A stretch of 64,000 nt of DNA from Sabulibacter ruber (GCF_017355955.1 NZ_JAFFID010000004.1:309390-373389); one strand, 5' to 3'; positions 16,544-26,323 are shown, counted from the first letter of the stretch. Translations and numbers: made by a program. Notes: generated by a model from the letters alone, not told the origin.

Positions 16544-16715
16544 ATGGCAGAAGGAAAAAGGGTAAGAGTCAGATGCTATGATGCCGGTTTGCGTGGTTTT
16601 CCATAAACACAAGGAAGAAATGTGAGGGGAAATCGTCCCAAAAGGAAATTCTAAGCCAGCAGAAGGGTACTAAGAGAAGAATAGCTACATTTAGGTACCA
16701 CAAACTCCTGAGTCA

Positions 16716-17162
16716 ATGAAACGTCACATGAGCAGATGGCTGAGCCTGCTAAGTGTTTTGCTGGTTACCTTTCTGGGCACCACCGCCCAAGCGCAGTCTA
16801 AAGATGAAAAGCAGGTAGCTGCCGCAGTAGATAGACTAAAGCAAGCCATGATTGCGGGTGAGCGCTCAGCCCTAGAAGCGATTGTGGCTGATGCCCTGAG
16901 CTACGGCCACTCTAGCGGAAAAGTAGAAGACAAAGCGGCCTTTGTGGAAGCCATTGTGAGTGGTAAATCTGATTTCGTCTCTATCAACCTTACCAACCAA
17001 ACCATTCAGGTCACCGGCAACACGGCCATTGTGCGGCACCAACTCGCCGGTGAGACCAACGACAGCGGCGTGCCCGGCATTGTAAAGTTAGGCGTGATGC
17101 TGGTGTGGCAGAAACAAGGCGACACTTGGAAATTGCTGGCCCGGCAGTCTTATAAATTGTAG
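16716..17162 (+). CDS. Exported DUF4440/NTF2-like protein
   Basis: The 148-residue protein has a signal peptide ending TTAQAQ. The mature domain (AAAVDRLKQAMIAGERSALEAIVADALSYGHSSGKVEDKAAFVEAIVSG, then NQTIQVTGNTAIVRHQLAGE and VMLVWQKQGDTWKLLARQSYKL) is a typical DUF4440 cone-shaped NTF2-like fold. Such proteins bind small ligands or are orphan enzymes; no catalytic residue can be assigned. It is a single-gene unit ended by a perfect hairpin at 17187-17226. Confidence 0.85.
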   Translation: MKRHMSRWLSLLSVLLVTFLGTTAQAQSKDEKQVAAAVDRLKQAMIAGERSALEAIVADALSYGHSSGKVEDKAAFVEAIVSGKSDFVSINLTNQTIQVTGNTAIVRHQLAGETNDSGVPGIVKLGVMLVWQKQGDTWKLLARQSYKL

Positions 17163-17186
17163 TTCTCTTTCAGATAAAAGCACCAG

Positions 17187-17226
17187 AAGCAAAAACGCCA
17201 GCTGTAAATGCTGGCGTTTTTGCTTT
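17187..17226. terminator. Perfect-hairpin terminator
   Basis: A 16-bp perfect stem (AAGCAAAAACGCCAGC and its complement) with a 7-nt loop, flanked by A-rich and T-rich ends, lies 25 bp after the DUF4440-like gene. Confidence 0.88.
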
Positions 17227-17325
17227 GTTTTGCCCAAAAGGGGTTTAAATTAAGATGCTTTACGTTAGCTTGTGGCGCAACTCCCCAGGGTTAGCCTACC
17301 ACTTTTCAATTAGAATTACACCGCT

Positions 17326-17751
17326 TTGGAAAAAGAAGACCTACAAAGAATCATCCATCAGCTTGAAGCTTCCAACTCAAAAGAAGAGGCACACTTCGGG
17401 ATCTATAGCGTACAAGGCCATGACGAAAGTTTCATTCATGCCAACAAACAAGGGCTTGAACTATTTGCCGTTGGCTTGCTTAAAGCCTCGTTAATCACAG
17501 AAGAAACCATACTTGAAAACCCTAAGGCAGTTATCCCGCTCAATTATGGAGAAGACTGGATTGACGAAGAAAGCCATACACTCATTCAATACATAGAGCC
17601 TTCAATTGAAAAAAGGAATCGAACGGTACCAGAACCAGCCAAAGAAACCTGGAGTGATAAAGCCATGAAAGTAGGCTGTATTTCGGGGCTTGTTTTCGCC
17701 CTAGTTTCTGGAGTTGTAGGTCTGGTCACCATAGTAAGGTGGATATTTTGA
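17326..17751 (+). CDS. Hypothetical protein with C-terminal membrane anchor
   Basis: The 141-residue product starts at a TTG; an in-frame TAG 12 bp upstream rules out an earlier ATG. The N-terminal 110 residues are soluble (GIYSVQGHDESFIHANKQGLELFAVGLLKAS). The last 25 (VGCISGLVFALVSGVVGLVTIVRWIF) form one transmembrane helix, so it is likely a tail-anchored inner-membrane protein. The family is unknown. The 3' end is convergent with the GH16 gene. Confidence 0.65.
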   Translation: MEKEDLQRIIHQLEASNSKEEAHFGIYSVQGHDESFIHANKQGLELFAVGLLKASLITEETILENPKAVIPLNYGEDWIDEESHTLIQYIEPSIEKRNRTVPEPAKETWSDKAMKVGCISGLVFALVSGVVGLVTIVRWIF

Positions 17752-17798
17752 AACCAGTAAAATGGGGCGAACATAGCATGATCACAATACCCTAAACC

Positions 17799-19910
17799 TT
17801 ACAGCGGCTGCCCCTGAAGCAGAATGCGTTTGGTGAAGACACCATCCTGGGTCTGGATCTGGCAAAGGTAAAGGCCGGAAGGAAGGGCGGTGACTGGTTG
17901 CACTTCAACGGTCGTTTTCTCTGACGGGTGAAAAGAAACCAGTAACGGCAGCTCCTGACCGCCTGTGTTAAACAGTTTTACGGCTTTTACCTTTAAACCT
18001 GCAGGATACGCAATAAGGAACTTCTGCGGAGCCGGGTTAGGATAGAAGCTTATTTGCTGGGCCAGCAGCTCGTCTCGGGTGCTGTTGATCACACCGGCTA
18101 CGGTGGCGATGTTAGAGAAATCAGAGGAGCCGGTGGCGTTATAGGCTTGTATTTTGTAGAAACTCTCGCGGGTACCGGCTGCATCAGTAAAAGTCCTGGT
18201 GTTGGCAGAGAGTGAGGCAATCTGGGTATACTCCCCATGGCTCTGGCTTGCCTTGTACACGTTAAATCCTTGCTCATTGGCGGCATTGTCTTGCCAGTCT
18301 ATTTTAACGCCAGAAGCCGCCAAGGAGGCGGCTACGTGTGAGGCTCTGTTGGGGGAGGCCGGTAGGGCCGGCAAAATCCTGAGGTCGTCTAGCCAGACAG
18401 AGTCCTGGCCCGGACTGCCAAACAGCCCGTAATTCATCAATACCCTTATTTTCTCAATGTTGGTCTGGTCTACCTGGCCGGTGCCGGTGCCAAACTGGGG
18501 CTGGTAGTTGAAATAATAGGTGTAAAACTCGCCGTCATCAATCAAAGGGGAAAGGCTAAAAACCTGATTGCCGCCGGTAACTTTACCGGCGGCATCAATT
18601 AAGTCTAGCCGTAACACAACCGTTCGGCTTTTGTTTTTGGTTTTCACAGAGGCGGCCAGCACCGGATACCCCGTCATGTCCAGGGGGCTTTCCAGTTCAT
18701 AGACCACGTTGGGTAAGTTAGCAGGGGCTGTCACGTTGTACTTGATTCTGAGCGCATCCTGGTGGTGGCTCATCTCAAACGTTCCGCCCGAAGGAGTAAG
18801 CCGAGTGCCAGGAAACGGCGTGAAACCCTCAATCAGGAAGGAGCTGCCGTTGGGCACCATTTTGGTTTTCACGTCCATGGTCTTGGTGTAGGTCTGGCCG
18901 TTGTGCTGCATCTCCACTTTCACTTTCCCTGATTTATTTCCCCAGTTGATCACCACTTCCGGCGAGTTTTGTCCGCTCACAAGGGTGGCTCCGGAAGGCA
19001 AGGTCCAGGTGTAGGTAGCGTTGGCCAAGCGGCTGGCTTTGAACGTGAGGTTCTGCGCCGATGGCCGTACCACCGCTGGGCCGGTCAGGGTCAGGCCCTT
19101 GAACTGCTGGTACACCCGTACATAGTCTACCTCCATGCGGGTGCTGGTGAGGTTAGGGTCAATCCCGTTTTTCAGGCCGCCGGTTTCAAGGGTAGGCTCG
19201 CTGCCCATGTTTCCGCCCACCGCAATGTTCATGATGATGAAGAAATCATCGTTCAAAGGCCAGGTGCTGGCGTTCTTCACGGAAGGAGCATAGGTGTAGT
19301 AAAGCTTGTTGTCTACAAAGAACTTAATTTCGTTCTCGGTCCATTCCGCGGCGTACACGTGGAACGCGGTGGTGGCATCGGGCACGGGCGTGAAGCCCAC
19401 GTGCTGGGTGTTGCCGTGGCTGGAAGGCGTGTGCATGGCACACTGCACAATGCCGGGTTTTTTATCTACGTATTCCATCACGTCAATCTCGCCACAGGCG
19501 GGCCAGCCTTTTGTTGTAATGCTCTCGCCTAGCATCCAGAGGGCTGGCCAGGTACCCACGCCCGGAGCCAGTTTGGCCCGGTATTCTATGCGGCCGTGCG
19601 TGAAGCTGAACTTGCCCTGGGTTTTCACCCGGGCCGAGGTCCAGCTGCCGTTCTGTTTCTTGGCTTCAATGATAAGATTGCCAGCAGACCGGCGCACGTT
19701 GTCCAGTTTGTTTGTGTAAGATTGCAGCTCGCGGTTGCCCCAGCCGTTGTCGCCGTTGCCCAGGTCAAAGCCCCACCAGGTTGAGTTGATCGCGCCTTCA
19801 CCCTCAAATTCGTCGCTCCAGACCAGTTCATTGAACGTGTTGGTCTGAGCCACTGCCTGAAACCCTAAGGTGAGACAGAGGAGAAGTGTCAGATAGTAAA
19901 GTTTCTGCAT
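17799..19910 (-). CDS. Family 16 glycoside hydrolase (beta-glucanase/laminarinase), T9SS-secreted
   Basis: After a signal peptide (ending AVAQ) comes a GH16 catalytic domain (about 24-270). Its active-site strand GEIDVMEYVD carries nucleophile Glu141, Asp143 and acid/base Glu146; the WPALWMLGE and AEWTENEIKFFVD segments are also typical. Then follow a PKD-like domain (about 275-350), a carbohydrate-binding-like beta domain (about 355-515), an FnIII-like domain (about 520-610) and a T9SS type A sorting domain (YPNPAPQKFLIAYP to the end). The family cleaves beta-1,3 or beta-1,3/1,4 glucans. It is the last gene of the SusC-SusD-PKD lipoprotein-GH16 series, separated from the preceding gene by a hairpin. 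The substrate (laminarin-like glucan) is inferred from motif and context. Confidence 0.93.
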   Translation of the reverse strand: MQKLYYLTLLLCLTLGFQAVAQTNTFNELVWSDEFEGEGAINSTWWGFDLGNGDNGWGNRELQSYTNKLDNVRRSAGNLIIEAKKQNGSWTSARVKTQGKFSFTHGRIEYRAKLAPGVGTWPALWMLGESITTKGWPACGEIDVMEYVDKKPGIVQCAMHTPSSHGNTQHVGFTPVPDATTAFHVYAAEWTENEIKFFVDNKLYYTYAPSVKNASTWPLNDDFFIIMNIAVGGNMGSEPTLETGGLKNGIDPNLTSTRMEVDYVRVYQQFKGLTLTGPAVVRPSAQNLTFKASRLANATYTWTLPSGATLVSGQNSPEVVINWGNKSGKVKVEMQHNGQTYTKTMDVKTKMVPNGSSFLIEGFTPFPGTRLTPSGGTFEMSHHQDALRIKYNVTAPANLPNVVYELESPLDMTGYPVLAASVKTKNKSRTVVLRLDLIDAAGKVTGGNQVFSLSPLIDDGEFYTYYFNYQPQFGTGTGQVDQTNIEKIRVLMNYGLFGSPGQDSVWLDDLRILPALPASPNRASHVAASLAASGVKIDWQDNAANEQGFNVYKASQSHGEYTQIASLSANTRTFTDAAGTRESFYKIQAYNATGSSDFSNIATVAGVINSTRDELLAQQISFYPNPAPQKFLIAYPAGLKVKAVKLFNTGGQELPLLVSFHPSEKTTVEVQPVTALPSGLYLCQIQTQDGVFTKRILLQGQPL

Positions 19911-19929
19911 TTTCAGGAAGATTCAGGAA

Positions 19930-19964
19930 AAGTAGCCCCAAAACGAGGCGTCTTGGGGCTACTT
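19930..19964 (-). terminator. Hairpin between the surface lipoprotein and GH16 genes
   Basis: The 12-bp stem AAGTAGCCCCAA / TTGGGGCTACTT lies just after the stop of the surface lipoprotein gene. It lacks a clean T-tract on the minus strand, so it may reduce rather than block read-through into GH16, or protect the upstream mRNA. Confidence 0.6.
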
Positions 19965-19976
19965 CGATGTGAAACA

Positions 19977-21362
19977 TTAAGGCATCAGACGGAAGTCGTC
20001 TATGTAGAAGATGCCCGGGTTGTAGTGCGCCTCGCCGCCAATCTGCACCACTATCTTGTCAAAGTCGGTGCGCGCGCTTACGCTGCTGAAGTCAAACGTG
20101 AGCTCTACCCACTGGTCTGTTTGCGTTACCTTCTGGATAACCTCGGCCTGGGTAGTCCAGGCGTTTCCGCCCAACAAGGAGTTCTGCAGTTTCACAGAAA
20201 CCTGTTTCTGCAGGGTTTTCACCGGAGACCAGTCCTCGGCCCCGCCCATGGCCGCGTAGTCGTTGAAGGATGGCATGAACACCTTCAGCTTGATCACGTT
20301 GCGGGTGGTTAGGTCAATGCGGTAGCCCAGGTCAATGAACACGTTGGCAAACGCATCGGCCTGGCCGGCTGGTTTGGTGTAACGGGCTACTTTGTCTGAG
20401 GTGTTGATGCCTATCTGTGCTGGGTTGTCAAAGCTTTCCAGGAACAGGGCACGGTCTTTAGACCAGGTGAAGTTGCCCTCTTCGTCAAAATTGTCAGTCA
20501 GGTTGGCAGACTTGTAGGGCTTCTCAACTACCGGCGGAGTGTAGCCTTTAGGCACCAGCACGTAGTTACGTACGCCACCGCCACCGCAGCACACTTTTCT
20601 GATGTGCAGTCTGTTTTCAGACAGCTCCATTACCTCGTACACGCCTTCATTGTCGTCCCAGGCAATGGTTTCGCTGTTGCTTACAGAAAGCATCACTTTG
20701 CCATCTTCTTCATACAGGTTCCAGGTACTGGCTACCGGAGTGGCAGGTTGGGGAACGCATTGGTTTTCAACGCCATTGTTGATGCCCCACATGGCGCCTT
20801 TGCTCTTGTTCTCAAATTTGAAACCTGCCAGAGAGAAGGTGTACTCATCATCTTTGAAACAATCGTTCTGCTCAGCCAAGGTCTGGCTCCACCAGTTGTT
20901 GCCGCCGTTGGCAGGCTCCCCACCAAAGTTCACAGGACCTACCGGGCTGAACACCCAGGTTTTGCCTTCCAGCTGGTTTGCCCCGCCGGTCAGGAAGTTG
21001 TAGTCCTCGCGGTTGAGCATGGTAGGGTTGGTTTGCGCAATAGTGATGGTTTGCGAGTTAGTGGCAGACCCTCCAGCCGTGTAGATGGTAAGTTTCACGG
21101 TGTAGTTGCCCTGTAACGGGAACGCGCCGTCTACCTCGGTACCCTCGGCTTTGGTTCCGTTCCCGAAATCCCAAAGCGCTTTAAACCCGGGAGCCGTGCT
21201 CTTGAAATGCACAATGTTAGGGTTGTTGGCATCATAGGTATAGGTAAAGGTTACCTGTTCTGCAGTAGGCGGCAGGCCTAACTCCGGATCTTCTAGTTCG
21301 CAGCCAATCCAGACAAAGGAGGCCAAAAACAGGAGCGTTATATAATGGATGTATTTTTTCAT
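19977..21362 (-). CDS. PKD-domain surface glycan-binding lipoprotein of the PUL
   Basis: The chosen ATG gives MKKYIHYITLLFLASFVWIGC, a lipoprotein signal with Cys21; ATG and TTG codons two and four codons upstream are alternatives. A PKD domain (about 35-110, LWDFGNGTKAEGTEV) is followed by a novel-looking middle region with a CCGGGG motif. The C-terminal galactose-binding-like module ends in IFYIDDFRLMP. The position directly after SusD (13 bp or more) and the domain layout match the surface glycan-binding proteins of Bacteroidota PULs, which capture polysaccharide at the outer membrane. Binding is inferred. Confidence 0.85.
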   Translation of the reverse strand: MKKYIHYITLLFLASFVWIGCELEDPELGLPPTAEQVTFTYTYDANNPNIVHFKSTAPGFKALWDFGNGTKAEGTEVDGAFPLQGNYTVKLTIYTAGGSATNSQTITIAQTNPTMLNREDYNFLTGGANQLEGKTWVFSPVGPVNFGGEPANGGNNWWSQTLAEQNDCFKDDEYTFSLAGFKFENKSKGAMWGINNGVENQCVPQPATPVASTWNLYEEDGKVMLSVSNSETIAWDDNEGVYEVMELSENRLHIRKVCCGGGGVRNYVLVPKGYTPPVVEKPYKSANLTDNFDEEGNFTWSKDRALFLESFDNPAQIGINTSDKVARYTKPAGQADAFANVFIDLGYRIDLTTRNVIKLKVFMPSFNDYAAMGGAEDWSPVKTLQKQVSVKLQNSLLGGNAWTTQAEVIQKVTQTDQWVELTFDFSSVSARTDFDKIVVQIGGEAHYNPGIFYIDDFRLMP

Positions 21363-21388
21363 GGTCATGTTCAATTAGAAACTTAGAA

Positions 21389-22972
21389 TTAATAACCGGG
21401 ATTTGGCTTAAGCAACCCTGCCGAAAGGTCTATCTCACTCTGCGGAATTGGTAAGAAGCCTCTTCTGGCGGTGTTAAACTGGATGTTGAAGTCACTGGTA
21501 ACACCCTCATAGTTTTCTGGCAGGGTGTTTCTGTTTACCGTGATGGCCATGTTGGCTGCGGCAGTTCCCTGGCGCAGCAGGTCCCAATAGCGGTGACCTT
21601 CCAGGGCCAGCTCTACCCGGCGTTCTCTGAAGATGTTGTCCAGGGTGGCAGGAACCGGATCAAGACCAACGCGCGCTCTTACTCTGGTTAGTGGAGCCTG
21701 GGCATCGCCGGTACCGGTCATCAGCATTAATTCAGAGGCCATCAATAATACATCTGAGAAGCGGATAGCGCGGTAGTTGTTGCCCCAGTTCAGTTCAAGC
21801 TGACCGGCCGAAGGTGCATACTCTTTAGAGGTAGTGTACTTCTGGCTGAAATATCCGGTGTGCTGGTAACCGATGTTCAGGTTGTCTTTTCCGCCTACCA
21901 GTTCTGTCTCGGCCAGGATGGTAGCATCGCGGCGCGGATCATCGTCTTCAAAGGCATCGTACAGCTCCTGGGTAGGAGTTCCGGTGCTCCAGCCGGCCAG
22001 GTAATTCTCTATGGCCGTGTTCTTGATTCTTGGCCCTTGTTGCTGCGGTTGCATGTTGCCTTCTCCGCCCTGCACATAACCCCAGTCAAACCACGGGTTT
22101 TCATCTGAGTAAGAGATTTCCCACACAGATTCAATGCTGAATTCATTGGCTCTGGTGAAGTTGTCTGCATAGTTAGGCAGCAGGTCATGGCCACTAGAGG
22201 TAATAATGTCGTTCAGGTGCTGCAAAACCACTGGGGCGGTAATGGCAGTACTGCCCGCTTGCAGATCCTGGTTGTAAACTCCTTTGTGGAACAGGTACGC
22301 TTTAGCTAATAAAGCCTTGGCAGCCCATCTGGTGGCCCGGCCCATGCTGGTGCGAAGGTTAGACGCAGGCAGATCAGGCATGGCTTCCATTAAGTCTAAA
22401 GCAATCTGGTCATACACTGCTTTGGGAGTGGCCTGGGGCTGGTTGTACTCACTTGGCGCAAGCGGATCCAAGATCAATGGCACATTCTCAAACAAACGTA
22501 CTGCGTCAAGGTAGAAGTGAGCTCTCAGGAACTTAGCCTCGGCAATGGTTCTTCTCTTGAAATCTTCTGAGGCATTGATGTCCTGCATGCGGCTCAGGAG
22601 GGTATTTGCCCGGGCTATGCCAATGAAGTGTTTCCGCCAGAGCCCATACACCTCTCCGTTGGTGGTTAGGATCTGGTGACGGTCCATTTGAAGCAAGTTG
22701 GGTTCTGAACTAGGCTGCCCCGCAGAGTACGCGTCATCAGACAGAATATCCGTTACCATGGGGGTAGGGTGGAAGCCGCTTACCGTATTCCACTGCAACA
22801 CGTCATATACCCCAATTAGCGCCTCGGTGGCATCTGCCTCGGTTCTATAGAAGTTGTCTTCTGTTCTGGTGTCTTTAGGATTTAAATCAAGGAAATCATC
22901 GCAACTGGTGGCAGTTCCCAACAGGAGGCCGGTCAGTAGAAGCGTGGAAGTCTTTTTAACTATATTTTTCAT
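21389..22972 (-). CDS. SusD/RagB-family starch-binding-like outer-membrane lipoprotein
   Basis: The 527-residue lipoprotein has acylated Cys24 (GTATSCDDFLDLNP). It has the SusD hallmarks: CDDFLDLNPKD at the mature N-terminus, helical TPR-like repeats (EAKFLRAHFYLDAVRLFENVPLIL, AKALLAKAYLF) and the C-terminal signature IFRERRVELALEGHRYWDLLRQG with FLPIPQSEIDLSAGLLKPNPGY. SusD caps the SusC channel and helps deliver oligosaccharides. It lies 11 bp downstream of the SusC gene in the same operon. Confidence 0.96.
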   Translation of the reverse strand: MKNIVKKTSTLLLTGLLLGTATSCDDFLDLNPKDTRTEDNFYRTEADATEALIGVYDVLQWNTVSGFHPTPMVTDILSDDAYSAGQPSSEPNLLQMDRHQILTTNGEVYGLWRKHFIGIARANTLLSRMQDINASEDFKRRTIAEAKFLRAHFYLDAVRLFENVPLILDPLAPSEYNQPQATPKAVYDQIALDLMEAMPDLPASNLRTSMGRATRWAAKALLAKAYLFHKGVYNQDLQAGSTAITAPVVLQHLNDIITSSGHDLLPNYADNFTRANEFSIESVWEISYSDENPWFDWGYVQGGEGNMQPQQQGPRIKNTAIENYLAGWSTGTPTQELYDAFEDDDPRRDATILAETELVGGKDNLNIGYQHTGYFSQKYTTSKEYAPSAGQLELNWGNNYRAIRFSDVLLMASELMLMTGTGDAQAPLTRVRARVGLDPVPATLDNIFRERRVELALEGHRYWDLLRQGTAAANMAITVNRNTLPENYEGVTSDFNIQFNTARRGFLPIPQSEIDLSAGLLKPNPGY

Positions 22973-22983
22973 TTTTGAAATCT

Positions 22984-25900
22984 TTAGAAAGTGGCGTTAA
23001 CTCCAAGTCTGAACGTTTTAGACTGCGGATATACCCCGCGGTCAAACCCAATGTCTAAGCTGCCTCTGGCTCCAATTTCAGGGTCAAATCCAGAGTAATC
23101 TGTCAAAGTGATCAGGTTGTCGGCAGAAACATAGACACGTAACTTCTGCATGCGGATCTTAGAAAGCACCCCGGCCGGAAGGCTATAGCCCAGCTGCAAA
23201 GTTTTCAGGCGTACATAGTCTCCGTCTTCAATGAACAAGTCAGAAACTCGGGTGTAGTTTCCGTTGGTGTCGTTCCAGGTGAATCTTGGGAACTCATTGG
23301 TGCTGCCTTCGCCGGTCCAGCGGTTCAGGAATCTTGATTGCTGGTTGGCTCTCACGATGTCATAGCGGCGGGTACCATTGAAAATCTGATGGCCGAAAGC
23401 GCTGTTGAAGAAGGCGCTCATGTCAAATCCTTTGAAATCAAAGCCCAGGTTTAAACCAAGAACTGTTTTAGGAGTAGGATTCCCGATCATGGTACGGTCA
23501 GCTCCGTTCAATGCGCCATCACCGTTTACGTCTACAAAGCGAACATCACCAGGAACAGCGTTTGGCTGCAAGGTCTGGGCTTCTACTTCTCTTTGGTTCT
23601 GGAAAATACCAGCTGTTTTATAGCCGTAGAAGTATCCAATAGGTAAGCCTACTTTGCTTTGAGAGGCCAAACCGTAAGTAATGAAGTTGGCTCCGGTTAA
23701 GATGCCCTCTGCGTTGTTGATGGCAGTAACCTCGTTTTTGTTGAAGCTTCCGTTCAGGCCAACGTTATAGCCAAAGTTGCTGATGTCGCCCTGGTAGGTA
23801 ACCGCAAACTCAAAGCCTGAGTTTTTCACTTCGCCGCCATTTACAAAGGGAGCGTTGTAACCGGTGTGTGCCAGGATTGGTGGTCTTACCAACAGACCTT
23901 TGGTGGTTTTAATGTAGTAATCTGCCGTTATAGACAGTGCGTTGTTGAAGAAAGCCAGATCAATACCTAAGTCGGTCTGCTCTGAGGTTTCCCACTTCAG
24001 TTCAGGGTTAGGGGCGTCTAAGGGAGCGGCACCGCTCAAATAACCAATAGAGCTGCCTCCATTGTAAAAGGTGTAACCTCTGCCAACACCAATCTGTGCG
24101 GCCCATGGGTAGTTACCACCAATTTCTTCGTTACCATTTTGTCCCCAGGATGCTCTGATTTTAGCAAGGCTGATAAGGTTGCCTTGAGGGAAGAAAGGCT
24201 CATCAGACAGAACCCAACCGGCAGAGAAAGAAGGGAAGGTGGCAAACTGGTTGTTCCGGCCAAATCTGGAAGAACCATCTCTCCGCAGAGTAGCAGTGAG
24301 CAGGTATTTGCCTTTGTAGGCATAGTTTGCTCTCCCGAAGAAGGAAAGAATGGTTCTCTCACCAAAGCCGCCGGTAGCACGGGCTGTTCCCGCTCCAACT
24401 GCCAGGTTCAGATAAGCCATGTTTGGATCTGTGGTTACCAGCCCTGTATTAGAGCCAAACAATCCCTCGCTGCGTGACTTGAGGGCCGAGGTACCCGCTG
24501 TTAAGCCAAGGCTGTGCTCCCCAAAAGTCTTGTTGTAGTTGAAATAGTTTTCTGCCTGCCAGGTGTAGTACCGGTCTGTTCCTCTAGAAACCAGAGCCGT
24601 TGCATTTTGCTGGGCCGCATTCAGGTAATAAACAGGGTTGTAGTTAGTGGAAACCACATAGGCCAAATCAATACCCAGGGTAGAACGGAAGGTAAGCCCT
24701 TCCAGAAGTTTCACCTCCGCATAAAGGTTACCTACAAACTTATCTACGTTGGTAAGGCCGTTCATGACCTGCAGACGGGCCAGAGGGTTAACCACTTCCT
24801 GTGAAACGTAGGGCGAAATGGCAAACACGTTTCCGTTACCGTCTCTTACTACCGGGTTCAGGGTGTAGGTGGTTTGGGCCAGTTTTTCAGGATCTGTCTC
24901 ATAAACCGGAGTCAAGGGATCCATGTTCAGGGCATTGCTCAAAATACCACCAAACTCCTGGTTAGGGTCAAAGGATCTTCTCTTGATATGGGTATAGGAC
25001 AAGTTGGTTCCAAACTTCAACCAAGTCTTCACCTGATTGTCGGCGTTCACCCGGGCAGTGTAGCGTTGGAAGTTAGATTTGTCACCTCCCACAATACCAT
25101 CCTGGTCAAAATAGGAAAGGGCCGCTGAATAAGCTGATTTCTCAGTGCCGCCCGTTACGGTAATCTGGTGGTTCTGGATGGGGGCGTTTTTCTCAAAAAT
25201 AGCCTCTTGCCAGTCTGTTCCTTCGCCATAAATGCTAGGATCTGCAAAAGGAGGAGCCATACCCGCATTAGCAGCGCCTTCGTTCATAATGGTGGCGTAT
25301 TCGCGTGCATTGAGTAATTCAAGTCTGCGCCAAGGATTCTGCACCCCCACGTATCCGTCATAAGATACCTGCATGGTGCCGTCTCTTCTGCCTTGTTTGG
25401 TGGTGATGATCACTACCCCGTTACCGCCCCGGGCTCCGTAAATGGCCGCAGATGCCGCATCTTTTAAGACATCAATAGACTCAATGTCGCCGGGGTTCAG
25501 GTAATCAATGCCGCCCACCGGAAAACCGTCTACTATATAGATAGGGTTGGCATTACCGGTAGAGCCAATCCCCCGGATGCGCACCGTAGGAGCATCGCCC
25601 GGCTGACCAGAAACATTGGTCACCTGTACCCCAGCAACGCGGCCCTGAAGCGCCTGCTCAATTCGGGTCACGGGGGTTTGGGTAATTTCTTCTGCCGTAA
25701 CGGATGAGATAGCGGTAGATACTTCTCTTCTCAGCTGGGTTCCATACCCAACTACCACTACTTCCTCCAGCGCCTGCTGGTCATCTTGCAGCGCCACATT
25801 GATGGTGGTTCTGCCATTGATAGGCTCTTCTTTGGAAAGATACCCTATATAAGAGAAAACAAGGGTGGTGCCGTTAGCGGGAGATTGAATCTGGTATCGG

Positions 25901-26067
25901 CCGTCTACATCGGTGGAGGCGCCGGCGGTGGTGCCTTTCACCACCACGCTCACGCCGGGGAGTGGTTCCCCGCCCCGGGCCGAGGTGACACGCCCAGTGA
26001 TTGTGGTCTGGGCTAGCGCTATCCCACAGAAGAGAGACAGCAAGAGTGTTAGTAGTTTTTTCTTCAT
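22984..26067 (-). CDS. SusC/RagA-family TonB-linked outer-membrane transporter
   Basis: The 1,027-residue protein has a signal peptide (ending ALAQ) and an N-terminal carboxypeptidase-regulatory-like domain (about 22-96, TGRVTSARGGEPLPGVSVVVKG). The conserved segment LEEVVVVGYGT and a plug domain (RGIGSTGNANPIYIVDGFPV, DAASAAIYGARGGNGVVIITTKQG) follow, then a long beta-barrel ending in an aromatic residue (FRLGVNATF). It imports oligosaccharides across the outer membrane using TonB energy. It is first in the PUL operon and divergent from the regulator; the 256-bp gap between them carries the TACATCA boxes. Confidence 0.96.
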   Translation of the reverse strand: MKKKLLTLLLSLFCGIALAQTTITGRVTSARGGEPLPGVSVVVKGTTAGASTDVDGRYQIQSPANGTTLVFSYIGYLSKEEPINGRTTINVALQDDQQALEEVVVVGYGTQLRREVSTAISSVTAEEITQTPVTRIEQALQGRVAGVQVTNVSGQPGDAPTVRIRGIGSTGNANPIYIVDGFPVGGIDYLNPGDIESIDVLKDAASAAIYGARGGNGVVIITTKQGRRDGTMQVSYDGYVGVQNPWRRLELLNAREYATIMNEGAANAGMAPPFADPSIYGEGTDWQEAIFEKNAPIQNHQITVTGGTEKSAYSAALSYFDQDGIVGGDKSNFQRYTARVNADNQVKTWLKFGTNLSYTHIKRRSFDPNQEFGGILSNALNMDPLTPVYETDPEKLAQTTYTLNPVVRDGNGNVFAISPYVSQEVVNPLARLQVMNGLTNVDKFVGNLYAEVKLLEGLTFRSTLGIDLAYVVSTNYNPVYYLNAAQQNATALVSRGTDRYYTWQAENYFNYNKTFGEHSLGLTAGTSALKSRSEGLFGSNTGLVTTDPNMAYLNLAVGAGTARATGGFGERTILSFFGRANYAYKGKYLLTATLRRDGSSRFGRNNQFATFPSFSAGWVLSDEPFFPQGNLISLAKIRASWGQNGNEEIGGNYPWAAQIGVGRGYTFYNGGSSIGYLSGAAPLDAPNPELKWETSEQTDLGIDLAFFNNALSITADYYIKTTKGLLVRPPILAHTGYNAPFVNGGEVKNSGFEFAVTYQGDISNFGYNVGLNGSFNKNEVTAINNAEGILTGANFITYGLASQSKVGLPIGYFYGYKTAGIFQNQREVEAQTLQPNAVPGDVRFVDVNGDGALNGADRTMIGNPTPKTVLGLNLGFDFKGFDMSAFFNSAFGHQIFNGTRRYDIVRANQQSRFLNRWTGEGSTNEFPRFTWNDTNGNYTRVSDLFIEDGDYVRLKTLQLGYSLPAGVLSKIRMQKLRVYVSADNLITLTDYSGFDPEIGARGSLDIGFDRGVYPQSKTFRLGVNATF

Positions 26068-26148
26068 GTGTTAGGTGTGATTAATTTGTTTAGCATGTAT
26101 GCTGAGATAAAAGTAGGCGGTAGGGGTGCTTTTTACCTAACCTGAGAA

Positions 26149-26285
26149 TACATCAATACTACATCAGTTGGGTACAACCCACTACATCAGGATTACATCA
26201 GGATCGGTAAAAACCCTTAAATGAGGTACTTGTGCTGTTTTTATAAAAATAAACTCTGTAAAATTAACTTTTTCTAATTACATCA
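26149..26285. promoter_or_regulatory. Phased TACATCA boxes, candidate PUL operator
   Basis: TACATCA occurs at 26149, 26160, 26183, 26194 and 26279. The first four form two direct-repeat pairs, each spaced 11 bp start to start (one helical turn), and the second pair begins 34 bp after the first. The fifth lies just before the regulator gene. The boxes lie in the divergent gap between susC and a LuxR-type regulator, so they are natural candidates for its binding site. The boxes are seen; their function is inferred. Confidence 0.6.
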
Positions 26286-26323
26286 TTATATTTAATCTTT
26301 AATATGATAAACTTGTATTTGTC

